From Chitinophagaceae bacterium (lineage in GTDB: Bacteria; Bacteroidota; Bacteroidia; Chitinophagales; Chitinophagaceae): 64,000 nucleotides of DNA. The notes below the pieces were generated by a model. The model did no database searches and had not been told where the DNA came from. It saw only the letters and a program-made list of their open reading frames with translations. Numbering within the stretch: the stretch's first letter is position 1; each line of letters begins with the position of its first letter. The stretch is taken from positions 85,939-149,938 of the forward strand of contig JAMLHL010000010.1 of NCBI GenBank assembly GCA_023957125.1. The letters run 5' to 3'. The translations under genes and the position numbers were made by a program. Shown in pieces: positions 16,906 to 25,732 of this stretch.

Positions 16906-18327
16906 ATGGCATCCAATAGAAGAAATTTTTTACGCAATGTAACTTTAGGTTCCGGTGCTTTGGCGGCCGGGCTTCCGGCATTTGGAAAAGACATCCCTGA
17001 CCGGGAAGATCATCTGATGCAAGCTTCTCAGAAGCCCCGGTTCAATATGAGCGGCTATGCGGCGCCGAAAATTGAAAAAGTACGGATTGGCATTATCGGG
17101 TTAGGAAATCGTGGCTCCGGCGCGGTGGGCCGCCTGTCGTTCATTGAAGACGCCCAAATTGTGGCCCTCTGTGATAACCGCCCCGAAAGGATCCCCTTGG
17201 CCCAGGAAAAAATAGCCGCCAGGGGTTGGCCAAAAGCCGGGGAATATACCGGGGAGGAAGGCTGGAAGGCGCTTTGCGAAAGCAACGATATTGACCTGGT
17301 GTACATCTGCACGCCGTGGCCCCTGCATACGCCCATGGCCGTTTATGCCATGCAGCATGGAAAACATGCCGTATCTGAAGTACCCATTGCCATTACGGTA
17401 GATCAATGCTGGCAGTTGGTGGAGACTTCTGAAAAAACCAGGAAGCATTGCATGATGCTGGAAAATACCTGTTATGATTTCTTTGAACTGCTTACGCTGA
17501 ATATGGCGCGACAGGGATTGTTCGGGGAGCTGATACACGCTGAGGGCGCTTATATTCACGACCTGCTGGCCTCTAATTTTAGCAAAACGGGGTATTCCGA
17601 AATGTGGCGTTTGCGTCAAAATGCCTCCCGTAACGGTAACCTGTACCCTACCCATGGCCTGGGGCCCATTGCCCAATGCTTAAACATCAATCGGGGAGAT
17701 AAAATGAATTATATGGTGTCTATGGCGTCCAATGATTTTATGATGGGAGAAACGGCCAAGGAAAAAGCGGCGGAGGACCCGGCGTTTTATGGAGAATTTA
17801 CGGGTAAGCCTTACCGGGGTAATATGAATACCAGCGTCATCCGTACCAGTAAAGGCAGGACGATCATGTTGCAGCATGACGTTACTTCCCCCCGTCCTTA
17901 TTCTCGTATCCATTTGATCAGCGGCACCAAAGGGGTGGCCCAAAAATATCCGGAGCCGGCAAAAATTGCCTTTGGTCACGAATGGATAAAGGAAGAAGAA
18001 TTAAAGGAGTTGTATGAAAAGTACACCCCCGAAATTGTAAGGCATGTGGGAGAAATAGCAAAAAAGGTAGGCGGTCATGGTGGAATGGACTTCATGATGG
18101 ACTGGCGTTTGATTGACTGCCTGCGGAATGGACTTCCGTTGGATCAGGATGTATATGATGGCGTGTTGTGGAGTGTAATAGGACCGTTGAGTGAAAAATC
18201 AGTTGCAAAAAATTCCAGGCCGGTGGATATACCCGATTTCAGCCGCGGCAACTGGAAAACCAATCAGCCCGTAAATCTTACGCTGGAAGGCGGAGGTAAT
18301 ACAAGGGTAAGAGGAATACAGAAATGA
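16906..18327 (+). CDS. GH109-like Gfo/Idh/MocA-fold glycosidase
   Basis: A 473-residue exported protein with a Tat-like signal (NRRNFLRNVTLGSGALAAGLPAFG). The Rossmann dinucleotide-binding site is GIIGLGNRGSGAV (about residues 65-77). SEVPIAITV and the stretch NGNLYPTHGLGPIAQ closely match GH109 alpha-N-acetylgalactosaminidases, which use bound NAD+ in an oxidation/elimination mechanism. Plain oxidoreductases of this superfamily lack that combination. Together with GH29 and the GH123-like enzyme it points to GalNAc- and fucose-containing glycans. It is divergent from cutC across 186 bases, which hold no other gene. Confidence 0.83.
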   Translation: MASNRRNFLRNVTLGSGALAAGLPAFGKDIPDREDHLMQASQKPRFNMSGYAAPKIEKVRIGIIGLGNRGSGAVGRLSFIEDAQIVALCDNRPERIPLAQEKIAARGWPKAGEYTGEEGWKALCESNDIDLVYICTPWPLHTPMAVYAMQHGKHAVSEVPIAITVDQCWQLVETSEKTRKHCMMLENTCYDFFELLTLNMARQGLFGELIHAEGAYIHDLLASNFSKTGYSEMWRLRQNASRNGNLYPTHGLGPIAQCLNINRGDKMNYMVSMASNDFMMGETAKEKAAEDPAFYGEFTGKPYRGNMNTSVIRTSKGRTIMLQHDVTSPRPYSRIHLISGTKGVAQKYPEPAKIAFGHEWIKEEELKELYEKYTPEIVRHVGEIAKKVGGHGGMDFMMDWRLIDCLRNGLPLDQDVYDGVLWSVIGPLSEKSVAKNSRPVDIPDFSRGNWKTNQPVNLTLEGGGNTRVRGIQK

Positions 18328-18561
18328 TAATATAAAAGTGGCGGGGAAGTGAGCCTTTTGTACCTGGCTGCGGTGCTGCTATGGATCTTTCGTTGTGTCA
18401 CTCACTTGTACTGCAACAATTCTATGCAGCTATATAGGCCGTTGTTAGTGTTGGCGTTGGCAGGGCGCGGCTATGGTAGGCGTAGGATCGGAGGTGGTAA
18501 TTAAACACGCTGCCGTATGAAGATGATAAAGGTTGGGTGAAAACATGCCGGCGCTGATTGG

Positions 18562-18663
18562 GTCGCCGGGAGGCGACAACAAGAGGATGCGAGGCGAGGA
18601 CGCCTCGCATAGCGCGTTTTAAAACGTTACATTTCACTACCGGTCGGTGTCCTCACCGACCGG
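18562..18663. repeat. REP-like hairpin cluster
   Basis: Three perfect hairpins in about 100 bases: GTCGCC-GGGA-GGCGAC (18562-18577), a 10-bp stem around loop AGGA (ATGCGAGGCG arm, 18587-18610), and a 10-bp stem around loop TCCT (CCGGTCGGTG arm, 18640-18663). The second and third share a GGYG-TCCT-CRCC core when one is read on the opposite strand. Arms differ in sequence but keep pairing. A related, longer hairpin is at 37068-37104. Confidence 0.7.
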
Positions 18664-18723
18664 GATGCCACAGATGGGGCAAAAATGTGGGATATATCCT
18701 TTTCATTTTAAAACATTACATTT
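18617..18723 (+). repeat. 18-base direct repeat flanking a REP-like hairpin
   Basis: TTTTAAAAC-R-TTACATTT occurs at 18617-18634 and 18706-18723 with one difference (G/A). The two copies bracket the hairpin at 18640-18663 and a GGGGCAAAAATGTGG stretch. This could be a target-site duplication or a local tandem duplication. Confidence 0.6.
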
Positions 18724-18745
18724 AATTTCTAAATCGGTTTCCGAC

Positions 18746-19618
18746 ATGATCACGAGACGTTCGATGATAAAGAAATCTCTGCTGTTGGCATCTCTGGCGC
18801 AGGGATATAGAATTCAGGATATTCATGCCGGAATGCGGCAACAAAGGTTTAAGATTGGCGCCTGCGACTGGTCGCTGGGCAAGGGGAGTAATACAGGCGC
18901 TTTTGAGGTGGCAAAAGAAATTGGATTAGATGGTCTTATGGTAGATATGGGTAGCGAAGAAAACAACCTGCATCTCCGTCAGGAAGAAGTACAAAAAGCC
19001 TACCTGCAGGAATCTGCACGAACCGGAATTGCTATAGCCAGTATGGCTTTGGGTATTTATAACCGGGTGCCTTTTCACGCTGATGCCCGGGTGCAGGAAT
19101 GGGTCCGCGATTCCATTGACGCCGCCGCTGCTTTAAATGCAAAACTGTTGTTACTGGCGTTTTTCAATGCCAGCGATCTCCGTAATGATCAGTCGCGAAA
19201 AGACGCCGCCGTAAAACATTTAAAAACGCTGATGCCTTATGCCGAATCCAAAGGCGTTATTGTAGGAATTGAATCTTATCTGAATGCCCGGGAACATCTT
19301 GAGATGATGGATGCGGTAGGGTCAAAGAACCTGAAAGTGTATTTTGATTTTCGCAATACTGCCGATGCGGGATTTGATCCGGTTGCCGAATTCAGGAAAT
19401 TAGGCAGGAAGAATGTCTGTGAACTGCACATGAAAGAAAACGGCTTTTTGTTAGGTGGGGGCACCGTCAACTGGAACGAGGTGAGTAAGGCCGTATATGA
19501 CACCGGGTACCACGGCAGCGGCTGGATGCACATTGAAGGCGCCAATCCTAAGGGGGGAAATATCATAGAGAGCTATCGTCATAATCTTTCTTATTTACGC
19601 GAACGTTTTAGAAAATGA
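18746..19618 (+). CDS. Sugar phosphate isomerase/epimerase-like TIM barrel, exported
   Basis: A 290-residue xylose-isomerase-like (AP endonuclease 2 fold) protein. The start is ATG at 18746, giving a Tat-like leader (ITRRSMIKKSLLLASLAQG); the open frame upstream covers a repeat. The barrel runs from FKIGACDWSLGKG to the end; likely metal-binding acidic and histidine residues are in VGIESYLN, VYFDFRNT and CELHMKENG. Homologues in this family isomerise or epimerise sugars; the Tat-like leader suggests periplasmic action. It is followed after 87 bases by the haem protein. Confidence 0.78.
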   Translation: MITRRSMIKKSLLLASLAQGYRIQDIHAGMRQQRFKIGACDWSLGKGSNTGAFEVAKEIGLDGLMVDMGSEENNLHLRQEEVQKAYLQESARTGIAIASMALGIYNRVPFHADARVQEWVRDSIDAAAALNAKLLLLAFFNASDLRNDQSRKDAAVKHLKTLMPYAESKGVIVGIESYLNAREHLEMMDAVGSKNLKVYFDFRNTADAGFDPVAEFRKLGRKNVCELHMKENGFLLGGGTVNWNEVSKAVYDTGYHGSGWMHIEGANPKGGNIIESYRHNLSYLRERFRK

Positions 19619-19705
19619 AACGGAGCAGGATAAATTATTATCGCACAAGGGTAATCATCGTTTGCGAAGTTCCATCAGACCATTAAAAGCATAAAAAATA
19701 AACGG

Positions 19706-22576
19706 ATGAAAATTATTCAAACGGTTGTCTTTGCGGTTTTTTTATTCGTTGCCTGTCAGCCTTCCCAACCGGAACTCCGTGCCGACATCCCCTTTAACCT
19801 TCCCGGTGATCTGGAGATCAGCCTGTGGGCAGAGACCCCTATGTTTTATAATCCCACCAATATAGATGTTGACGCCCGTGGCAGAGTGTGGGTGACCGAA
19901 GCGGTGAATTACCGTAATTTTAATAATGATTCTGCGAAGTTTCTGCATCATGGCGGAGGCGACCGGGTAATGATCCTGGAGGATACCGACCAGGACGGAG
20001 TAGCCGATACGGCAAAATTGTTTGTTCAGGATACCAGTTTGGTAGCGCCGATGGGCATTGCCGTGATCGGCAACCAGGTAATGGTTTCCTGTGCACCCAA
20101 CCTCATTGTATATACAGATGAAGATGGCGACGACCGCCCGGATAAAAAAGATATCTTCCTGACAGGCTTTGGAGGCAGGGACCACGACCATTCCCTCCAT
20201 GCGCTCTTGGCCGGTCCTGACGGCAACTGGTATTTCAATACCGGTAACGCCGGTCCGCACCGGGTAACCGACAAAAGCGGCTGGCATCTCAGATCGGGTA
20301 GTGTTTATACGGGAGGAACCCCTTACAATAAACAGAATGAAGGCAACCAGAAAAGCGATGATGGCAAAGTGTGGGTAGGCGGTTTGGCCTTACGGATCCG
20401 CCCCGATGGTACAGGATTGAAAGTGGTGGGACATAATTTCCGGAATGCGTATGAACTTACCGTGGATGCTTACGGCAATTACTGGCAAAACGATAATGAT
20501 GATGAAGTGGCTGCCTGTAGAGTATCGTGGCTGCCTGAAGGAGGCAATGCCGGTTTTTTCAGTAATGACGGCACCCGGACCTGGCAGGCGGATCAGCGAC
20601 CGGGACAGGATTTGTTTACTGCCCACTGGCACCAGGAGGATCCGGGTATCATGCCGTATGGCGACAGGAGTGGGGCAGGAGCCCCCACCGGCATTGTTCG
20701 TAATGAAGGGGATGGGCTTGGGGAAAAATACCGTGGTTTGCTGCTCAGCGCCGATGCCGGCAGAAACGTTGTGTTTGGCTATTTTCCCAAAAGGGAGCAG
20801 TCCGGCTTTCTTCCGGGCGAACGGGAGAATTTCATTACGTCTTTAAGTGATGATAATCCCCTGTATGAATGGAACGACAGCGCCGCTAACGCACAAAAAG
20901 AAAAATGGTTCCGTCCGAGTGATGTGGCTATTGGTCCGGATGGGGCTATATATATCGCCGATTGGTACGACCCGGTGGTAGGCGGTCACCAGATGCAGGA
21001 CAGGAAGGGTTTTGGCAGGATCTACCGGGTTACGCCTAAGAATAAAAAACTGAGTACCCCTAAAACAGATCTCACTACCCTCGCGGGACAAATAGCTGCT
21101 TTTTGTAATCCTGCGGTAAATGTACGTTACCTGGGATTCAGGGAACTGCAAAAGCAGGGAGAGCAGGTGGTCCACCCCGTTAGTGAACTGCTGAACCATA
21201 AGAATCCTTTCATCCGGGCGAGAGCAATATGGTTGCTGTCACAGCTTGGTCCGAAAGGAGTGGAACAAACCGCGGAACTGTTGAAAAATGAAGATGAGAT
21301 GACAAGAGCTACTGCTTTTAGAGCCTTGCGCCTGGTAGTGCCCGATATTTTGCCCTATGCCCGGCAGTTGCAGCGTGATCCATCTTCCTTTGTACGGAGA
21401 GAGGTGGCTGTAGCTTTACGGGATATACCGTTTGATCAAACCCGCGATATCTTACTGCAACTGGTAAAACAATATGCAACCGGAGACCGCTGGTATCTGA
21501 ACGCTGTAGCCGATGCCATGAAGGGACATGAAGCGGAAGTGTATCCTGAAATAAAACAAATATTCGCCAAAGACAATACGCCGGCGCAATGGAACAGGAG
21601 CATGGCAGAATGGGCCTGGGAATTGCACCCGGCGGATGCGCTGCATGACTTACTGGAAAGAGCCACCAATACACAACTTCCGGCACAGGACAGGAAAATG
21701 GCGATAACAGCTATCGCGTTCATCAACGATAAAGCGGCTGCCGAGACTATGGTAAAGCTGTCAAAAGATCCAATGCCCGATGTGGCGGAACAGGCAGCAT
21801 ACTGGTTGGCATTCCGCCAGGGAAATGACTGGTACACGTTGTTGGACTGGAAGAAACTGGGATTGAATACGGCCTATGAAAAAAAGCTGGCTGCCATGAA
21901 ATCAAGGATGCTGGCAATGCTGGACGAGCACCTTTCTTTGAATGCGCGGAAATCAAGATTAAGGCAGATGGCTAAAGATTCCGTTGGCGGGCAGTTGTTG
22001 ATAGGGCTTGCTTCGGAGAATAAATTTCCGCAAGAACTGAAAGCCGATATGGAAGAAAACATATTTAATAATCCCGATCTGACCGTAAGGGTACAAGCCG
22101 GGAAGTATTTTAAGCAGCCGGGTGCCAGACAGGCATATTCAATACCTGGTATTGCCGGGCTGAAAGGAAATTCAGAGAAAGGGAAGATTGTTTTCGGTGA
22201 TCATTGTGCTGCCTGTCATAAGATGGGGCAGACGGGCAACAGCATTGGTCCTGAGTTGACGCGTATCGGCAAAAAATTTGATAAGACCGGTTTGCTGGAT
22301 GCCATTATCCATCCGAGCGCTGCTATTCTTTTAGGTTATGAGCCCTGGCTTATCAATACCAAAGATGGCGGATCGTATTATGGCTTTTTAGTCAGTGAAA
22401 ACAAGCAAACGATAGTCATCCGGGATGTTGCCGGACAACAGCACAGCATCGCTATTGATAAAATCAGCAGCAGGCAAAAGCAAAACAACAGCCTGATGCC
22501 GGAACCGGGTGTTATGGGTTTAACCCCGCAGGATATTGCGGACGTGACCGGATACCTGTTGGCGGGGAAGGAATAG
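19706..22576 (+). CDS. PVC-type haem-binding lipoprotein (dehydrogenase-like)
   Basis: A 956-residue exported lipoprotein (lipobox FVAC, C17). The N-terminal six-bladed propeller of the membrane-bound dehydrogenase type starts at ISLWAETPMFYNPTNIDVDARGRVWVTE. HEAT-like alpha repeats occupy about residues 450-720 (FIRARAIWLLSQLG, FVRREVAVALRDIP). The C-terminal cytochrome c domain carries the haem motif CAACH at residues 834-838, with candidate axial methionines in the last 50 residues. Such proteins oxidise small organic compounds or sugars in the periplasm and pass electrons to the respiratory chain; the substrate is unknown. Neighbouring GH109-like and isomerase-like genes suggest a carbohydrate. 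Confidence 0.85.
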   Translation: MKIIQTVVFAVFLFVACQPSQPELRADIPFNLPGDLEISLWAETPMFYNPTNIDVDARGRVWVTEAVNYRNFNNDSAKFLHHGGGDRVMILEDTDQDGVADTAKLFVQDTSLVAPMGIAVIGNQVMVSCAPNLIVYTDEDGDDRPDKKDIFLTGFGGRDHDHSLHALLAGPDGNWYFNTGNAGPHRVTDKSGWHLRSGSVYTGGTPYNKQNEGNQKSDDGKVWVGGLALRIRPDGTGLKVVGHNFRNAYELTVDAYGNYWQNDNDDEVAACRVSWLPEGGNAGFFSNDGTRTWQADQRPGQDLFTAHWHQEDPGIMPYGDRSGAGAPTGIVRNEGDGLGEKYRGLLLSADAGRNVVFGYFPKREQSGFLPGERENFITSLSDDNPLYEWNDSAANAQKEKWFRPSDVAIGPDGAIYIADWYDPVVGGHQMQDRKGFGRIYRVTPKNKKLSTPKTDLTTLAGQIAAFCNPAVNVRYLGFRELQKQGEQVVHPVSELLNHKNPFIRARAIWLLSQLGPKGVEQTAELLKNEDEMTRATAFRALRLVVPDILPYARQLQRDPSSFVRREVAVALRDIPFDQTRDILLQLVKQYATGDRWYLNAVADAMKGHEAEVYPEIKQIFAKDNTPAQWNRSMAEWAWELHPADALHDLLERATNTQLPAQDRKMAITAIAFINDKAAAETMVKLSKDPMPDVAEQAAYWLAFRQGNDWYTLLDWKKLGLNTAYEKKLAAMKSRMLAMLDEHLSLNARKSRLRQMAKDSVGGQLLIGLASENKFPQELKADMEENIFNNPDLTVRVQAGKYFKQPGARQAYSIPGIAGLKGNSEKGKIVFGDHCAACHKMGQTGNSIGPELTRIGKKFDKTGLLDAIIHPSAAILLGYEPWLINTKDGGSYYGFLVSENKQTIVIRDVAGQQHSIAIDKISSRQKQNNSLMPEPGVMGLTPQDIADVTGYLLAGKE

Positions 22577-22813
22577 TGTGGGAAATTTGAAAATTTGAAA
22601 ATGTGGGAATTTGAAAATGTGGGAATGTCGGAATGTGGGAAGGGCGGTACCCGGAGTAGGAGTCTGCTGAATAAGATGCGTTGCCCTGACGAATGGAAGG
22701 GTGAAAATGTGAAAATGGATTGCGGTCGGGTCAGCCATATGAGCGTGCGAAAATACCATTTGGTATATACCGGGCATTTGTTCGGTCTCAAATATCAAAG
22801 AAAACATAATAAT
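22577..22813. repeat. Low-complexity GTGGGAATTTGAAAAT-type tract
   Basis: Bases 22577-22640 are built of short near-repeats such as GTGGGAAT and TTTGAAAAT. Similar wording recurs at 41400-41430 and, in part, at 24961-25040. The rest of the gap shows no recognisable gene; the open frame that runs through it into the FkbM gene is not convincing as protein. Confidence 0.6.
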
Positions 22814-23644
22814 ATGTTCCGTTACTTAAAAGCGTCTTTTAACAGAAAAAAAGCCCGCCGGGTAACCCGGGAGTATCCTCCGAGAATTGATCGTTTTCAA
22901 ATAGACGGAATAGGAGAGGTGGCGTTTGCCAACTGGACCAACCCGCTTACGCCGGAGATCCGGTTACACAACGGGATGGTTGAGTTCTTTAAAAAATTTA
23001 TAAAGCCCGGCGACCTGGCGATTGATATCGGGGCCAATGTTGGAGACACAACCGTTCCGATGGCCCTTTGTACCGGTTTGGAAGGGTTAACGCTGGGTTT
23101 TGATCCCAATCCTTACGTGTTTAAGATCCTCCAAAAGAACGCCGGGCTCAACCCGGATAAAGTACGGTTAGTGCCGGTTCCTTACGCTATTTCAAGCCGG
23201 GATGGAGAGGAGTATTATTTCGTATCGTCTGAAGCTTCTTTTGGAAATGGCGCTATCTCTCCCACTAAAGAAAGCCGTCACGGTAAATTTGTATATTCCG
23301 GAAAAGTGAGGGGGGTTAACCTGCACGCTTTCCTCAAGCGGGAATATCCCGAATGGTTGAACAAATTCACCTTCATTAAAATTGATACCGAAGGTTACGA
23401 TAAGGAGATCCTCAAATCCATTGGCAGTCTCATAGATGCCTGCAAACCCGTGATTATAGCAGAGAGTTTCGGAAAAGCAACAGATGCGGAAAAAATGGAA
23501 TTATACGATGTGATCGCCCGGCATGGGTATAGCGTGTTCTACTTTGCCGATTTTGATGTAGAGGCAAACGTGATCCCGGTGCTTCACAGGGATGATATGT
23601 TACGGTGGAAACAGACCATAAATATTTACGCCATCCCCCGCTAA
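22814..23644 (+). CDS. FkbM-family methyltransferase
   Basis: A SAM-dependent methyltransferase of 276 residues from ATG 22814. An open extension to 22595 only reads the upstream repeat and is rejected. Motif I is DLAIDIGANVGDTTVPMA; later DPNPYVFKILQKNAG and FIKIDTEGYDKEIL fit the FkbM family. These enzymes methylate sugars or polyketide-type hydroxyls, often on surface polysaccharides. There is no glycosyltransferase neighbour to point to a substrate. Confidence 0.85.
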   Translation: MFRYLKASFNRKKARRVTREYPPRIDRFQIDGIGEVAFANWTNPLTPEIRLHNGMVEFFKKFIKPGDLAIDIGANVGDTTVPMALCTGLEGLTLGFDPNPYVFKILQKNAGLNPDKVRLVPVPYAISSRDGEEYYFVSSEASFGNGAISPTKESRHGKFVYSGKVRGVNLHAFLKREYPEWLNKFTFIKIDTEGYDKEILKSIGSLIDACKPVIIAESFGKATDAEKMELYDVIARHGYSVFYFADFDVEANVIPVLHRDDMLRWKQTINIYAIPR

Positions 23645-23786
23645 ATCAGTGTTTTGTGAAAATTTTTGTTCCCGGAACTCTTTTGAGACCACTTCTTCGG
23701 CAGAGTCATTTATGCGTTACCGGGATCTTTCGGAACCGGTCAAAATCATATCTGCTATCACACATTTATAATTTTGTAAAAAAATA

Positions 23787-23820
23787 TTTGTTTTATTAAA
23801 AATTATCTATCTTTACTTTG
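23787..23820 (+). promoter_or_regulatory. asnA promoter
   Basis: TTTG (23787-23790) and TTACTTTG (23813-23820, one mismatch to TAnnTTTG) are separated by 22 bases in a strongly AT-rich stretch 70 bases upstream of asnA. This fits the Bacteroidota housekeeping promoter. Confidence 0.55.
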
Positions 23821-23890
23821 TAATTGTTAAATTACATCAACAAAAAATGTGTATAAACAAAATATTTATTAATTTTAATAAACAATTCGA

Positions 23891-24958
23891 ATGGATACGA
23901 TATTTTCTGATAAGCCACTTACCAGGTACCCCAAAATGATCATACCTAAGGATTACAGTCCCCGATTGGACGTGATTTCAACCGCCCGGGCTGTTCACCA
24001 GTTGAAGCGGCTGGTTGAAGCTAATTTGCAAAAGGAATTACAATTATCCAGGGTAAGCGCCCCACTTTTTGTGCAAAAGGGAACCGGAATTAATGACGAC
24101 CTGAATGGGGTTGACACTCCGGTAAGTTTTGGTATTAAAGCGATGGACATAGAAGCCGAAGTGGTTCAATCCCTGGCTAAGTGGAAACGGATAGCGCTTG
24201 CGGAATACGGGATTCCGGTTCATGAAGGAATTTATACTGACATGCATGCAATTCGTCCGAGTGAAATCCCGGATAACCTGCATTCTGTTCTTGTAGATCA
24301 GTGGGATTGGGAAAAAGCTATCCGGGCAGAAGATCGTAACCTGGGGTATCTTAGGGAAACAGTAGAAAAACTCTTTTCTGTTATAAAGGCGGGAGAAGCT
24401 TATGTTCACGAGCATTATGGGATTGCTCCCGAATTGCCTGAAAAGATATCTTTCTTCCATTCGGAAGAATTGTTACAAAAGTATCCCGATCTGACCCCTG
24501 AGCAGCGGGAATCGGAAATAACACGGGTCTATGGCGCTGTGTTTGTAATGGGTATCGGCGGCGAACTGACCAACGGGCGGAACCACGATGAACGCTCGCC
24601 GGATTACGACGATTGGAGCACGCCCAACAGCGATGGTTTTTACGGATTGAATGGCGACATCCTGGTTTGGAGCTCGGTATTGAACCGGGCGCTTGAACTG
24701 TCGTCTATGGGGATCCGTGTTGACCGGGAAAGCCTGGTTCGTCAACTGGCGCTGAAGGATAAAAACGAACGTTTGGGTCTGCATTTTCATCAACTTCTTT
24801 TGAATGACGAGTTGCCGCTGAGTATTGGCGGTGGTATCGGGCAATCGCGCCTTGGTATGTACCTGCTCAAAAAAGCGCATGTAGGAGAGATCAGTGCAGG
24901 GCTATGGCCCGAAGAAATGATCCATGTTTGCAAGGCCAACGGCATCCGGCTGCTGTGA
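23891..24958 (+). CDS. asnA: Aspartate--ammonia ligase
   Basis: Ammonia-dependent asparagine synthetase: aspartate + NH3 + ATP gives asparagine + AMP + PPi in the cytoplasm. The protein is 355 residues, the normal size for AsnA, and related in fold to class II aminoacyl-tRNA synthetases. Recognised from SAPLFVQKGTGINDDLNGVDTPVSF, SLAKWKRIALAEYGI, SVLVDQWDWEKAI and the C-terminal PLSIGGGIGQSRLGMYLL. It is a single-gene unit with its own promoter and stands between unrelated genes. Confidence 0.96.
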   Translation: MDTIFSDKPLTRYPKMIIPKDYSPRLDVISTARAVHQLKRLVEANLQKELQLSRVSAPLFVQKGTGINDDLNGVDTPVSFGIKAMDIEAEVVQSLAKWKRIALAEYGIPVHEGIYTDMHAIRPSEIPDNLHSVLVDQWDWEKAIRAEDRNLGYLRETVEKLFSVIKAGEAYVHEHYGIAPELPEKISFFHSEELLQKYPDLTPEQRESEITRVYGAVFVMGIGGELTNGRNHDERSPDYDDWSTPNSDGFYGLNGDILVWSSVLNRALELSSMGIRVDRESLVRQLALKDKNERLGLHFHQLLLNDELPLSIGGGIGQSRLGMYLLKKAHVGEISAGLWPEEMIHVCKANGIRLL

Positions 24959-24990
24959 GGGCATTTGAAAATTTTGTAGGGCGGAAAACA

Positions 24991-25002
24991 GAGAGATCTC
25001 TC
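24991..25002. other. 12-bp perfect palindrome after asnA
   Basis: GAGAGATCTCTC lies in the 73-base gap between convergent asnA and the GNAT gene, among TTTGAAAATTTTG-like wording seen in other gaps. It may form a small hairpin or be a remnant of a repeat. No T-run adjoins it. Confidence 0.4.
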
Positions 25003-25031
25003 GGATTTCAAATTGTCAACTTATCAAATTT

Positions 25032-25538
25032 TCAAAATACCCCGCTTATCGTTTTTTGCATCACATAATCGTTCATAAAGTATCCGTTGCCAATATCTAT
25101 ATCTTCTTCCCGGACGATGCGGAAACCCTGGCGCAGATAAAAATCTTTGGCTTTGTTATGCCGGTTTACGTTTAATTCCAATACGGCTGATCCTTCGGGT
25201 TGAATGGTTTGGATAATCCGCTCTATCAATTTTTTGCCTATGCCTTTCCCCTGTCGTGTCGCCGATACATAAATTTTGTGCAGGCGATACGATCCCTTTA
25301 TTGCCGTTTCCGACCAGGAAGCAAAAGCCACCGGCCGGCCATCGTCCACCGCAAAAAGAAAACGATGTTTTTGCTGGTTGATTTGATGATTTAAGGAAGA
25401 TATGCTGTACATCATTTCCAGCATATAATTCATTTGTTCCTCCGGGAGGATATCCGGATAAGTCGTCTTCCAGGTTGCATGTGCAAGCTCCCGGATCAGC
25501 GGTATATCGGATATCCCTGCTTCTCTGAATTGTATCAT
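25032..25538 (-). CDS. GNAT-family N-acetyltransferase
   Basis: A 168-residue acetyltransferase. The acetyl-CoA pyrophosphate loop is visible as ATRQGKGIGKKLIE; LELNVNRHNKAKDFYLRQGFRIVRE is the C-terminal motif B region. The substrate (amino acid, polyamine, protein N-terminus or drug) cannot be read. It converges on asnA and is divergent from the lipoprotein at 25733. Confidence 0.88.
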   Translation of the reverse strand: MIQFREAGISDIPLIRELAHATWKTTYPDILPEEQMNYMLEMMYSISSLNHQINQQKHRFLFAVDDGRPVAFASWSETAIKGSYRLHKIYVSATRQGKGIGKKLIERIIQTIQPEGSAVLELNVNRHNKAKDFYLRQGFRIVREEDIDIGNGYFMNDYVMQKTISGVF

Positions 25539-25587
25539 GATTTGGAAATTTCAAAAATAATCATTTCAGGAAATTGTTGTTGAATGG

Positions 25588-25611
25588 TTTGCCGAATGCC
25601 ACTTCGGCAAA
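25588..25611. other. Perfect hairpin in divergent gap
   Basis: TTTGCCGAA (25588-25596) and TTCGGCAAA (25603-25611) form a 9-bp stem with a 6-base loop between the divergent GNAT and lipoprotein genes. By position it could be an operator or a repeat; there is no terminator tail. Confidence 0.45.
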
Positions 25612-25732
25612 TAGACCAATATATTACCGACATTTTCAGAAGGCTGTTAAAAGGATGTTATTTTGAAAGGTTTCGGCTTGCGACAGTCCTGCGTTTTATA
25701 TTTTACATTCTTTTCTTATATAAAACAAACTT

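Larger units (their letters stand above)
18328..18745. other. 418-base gap holding palindromes, no gene
   Basis: No coding signal is seen. The first 230 bases are featureless. The rest holds three hairpins (18562-18663) and an 18-base imperfect direct repeat, listed separately. The reading frame of the next gene is open back to 18647, but that part translates the hairpins and is not real coding sequence. Confidence 0.7.

Noticed and set aside
18647..18745. N-terminal extension of the TIM-barrel isomerase
   Set aside because: It reads through a REP-like hairpin; the ATG at 18746 gives a sensible Tat-like leader.
22595..22813. N-terminal extension of the FkbM protein
   Set aside because: The open frame translates low-complexity repeat DNA; the ATG at 22814 gives a normal family start.
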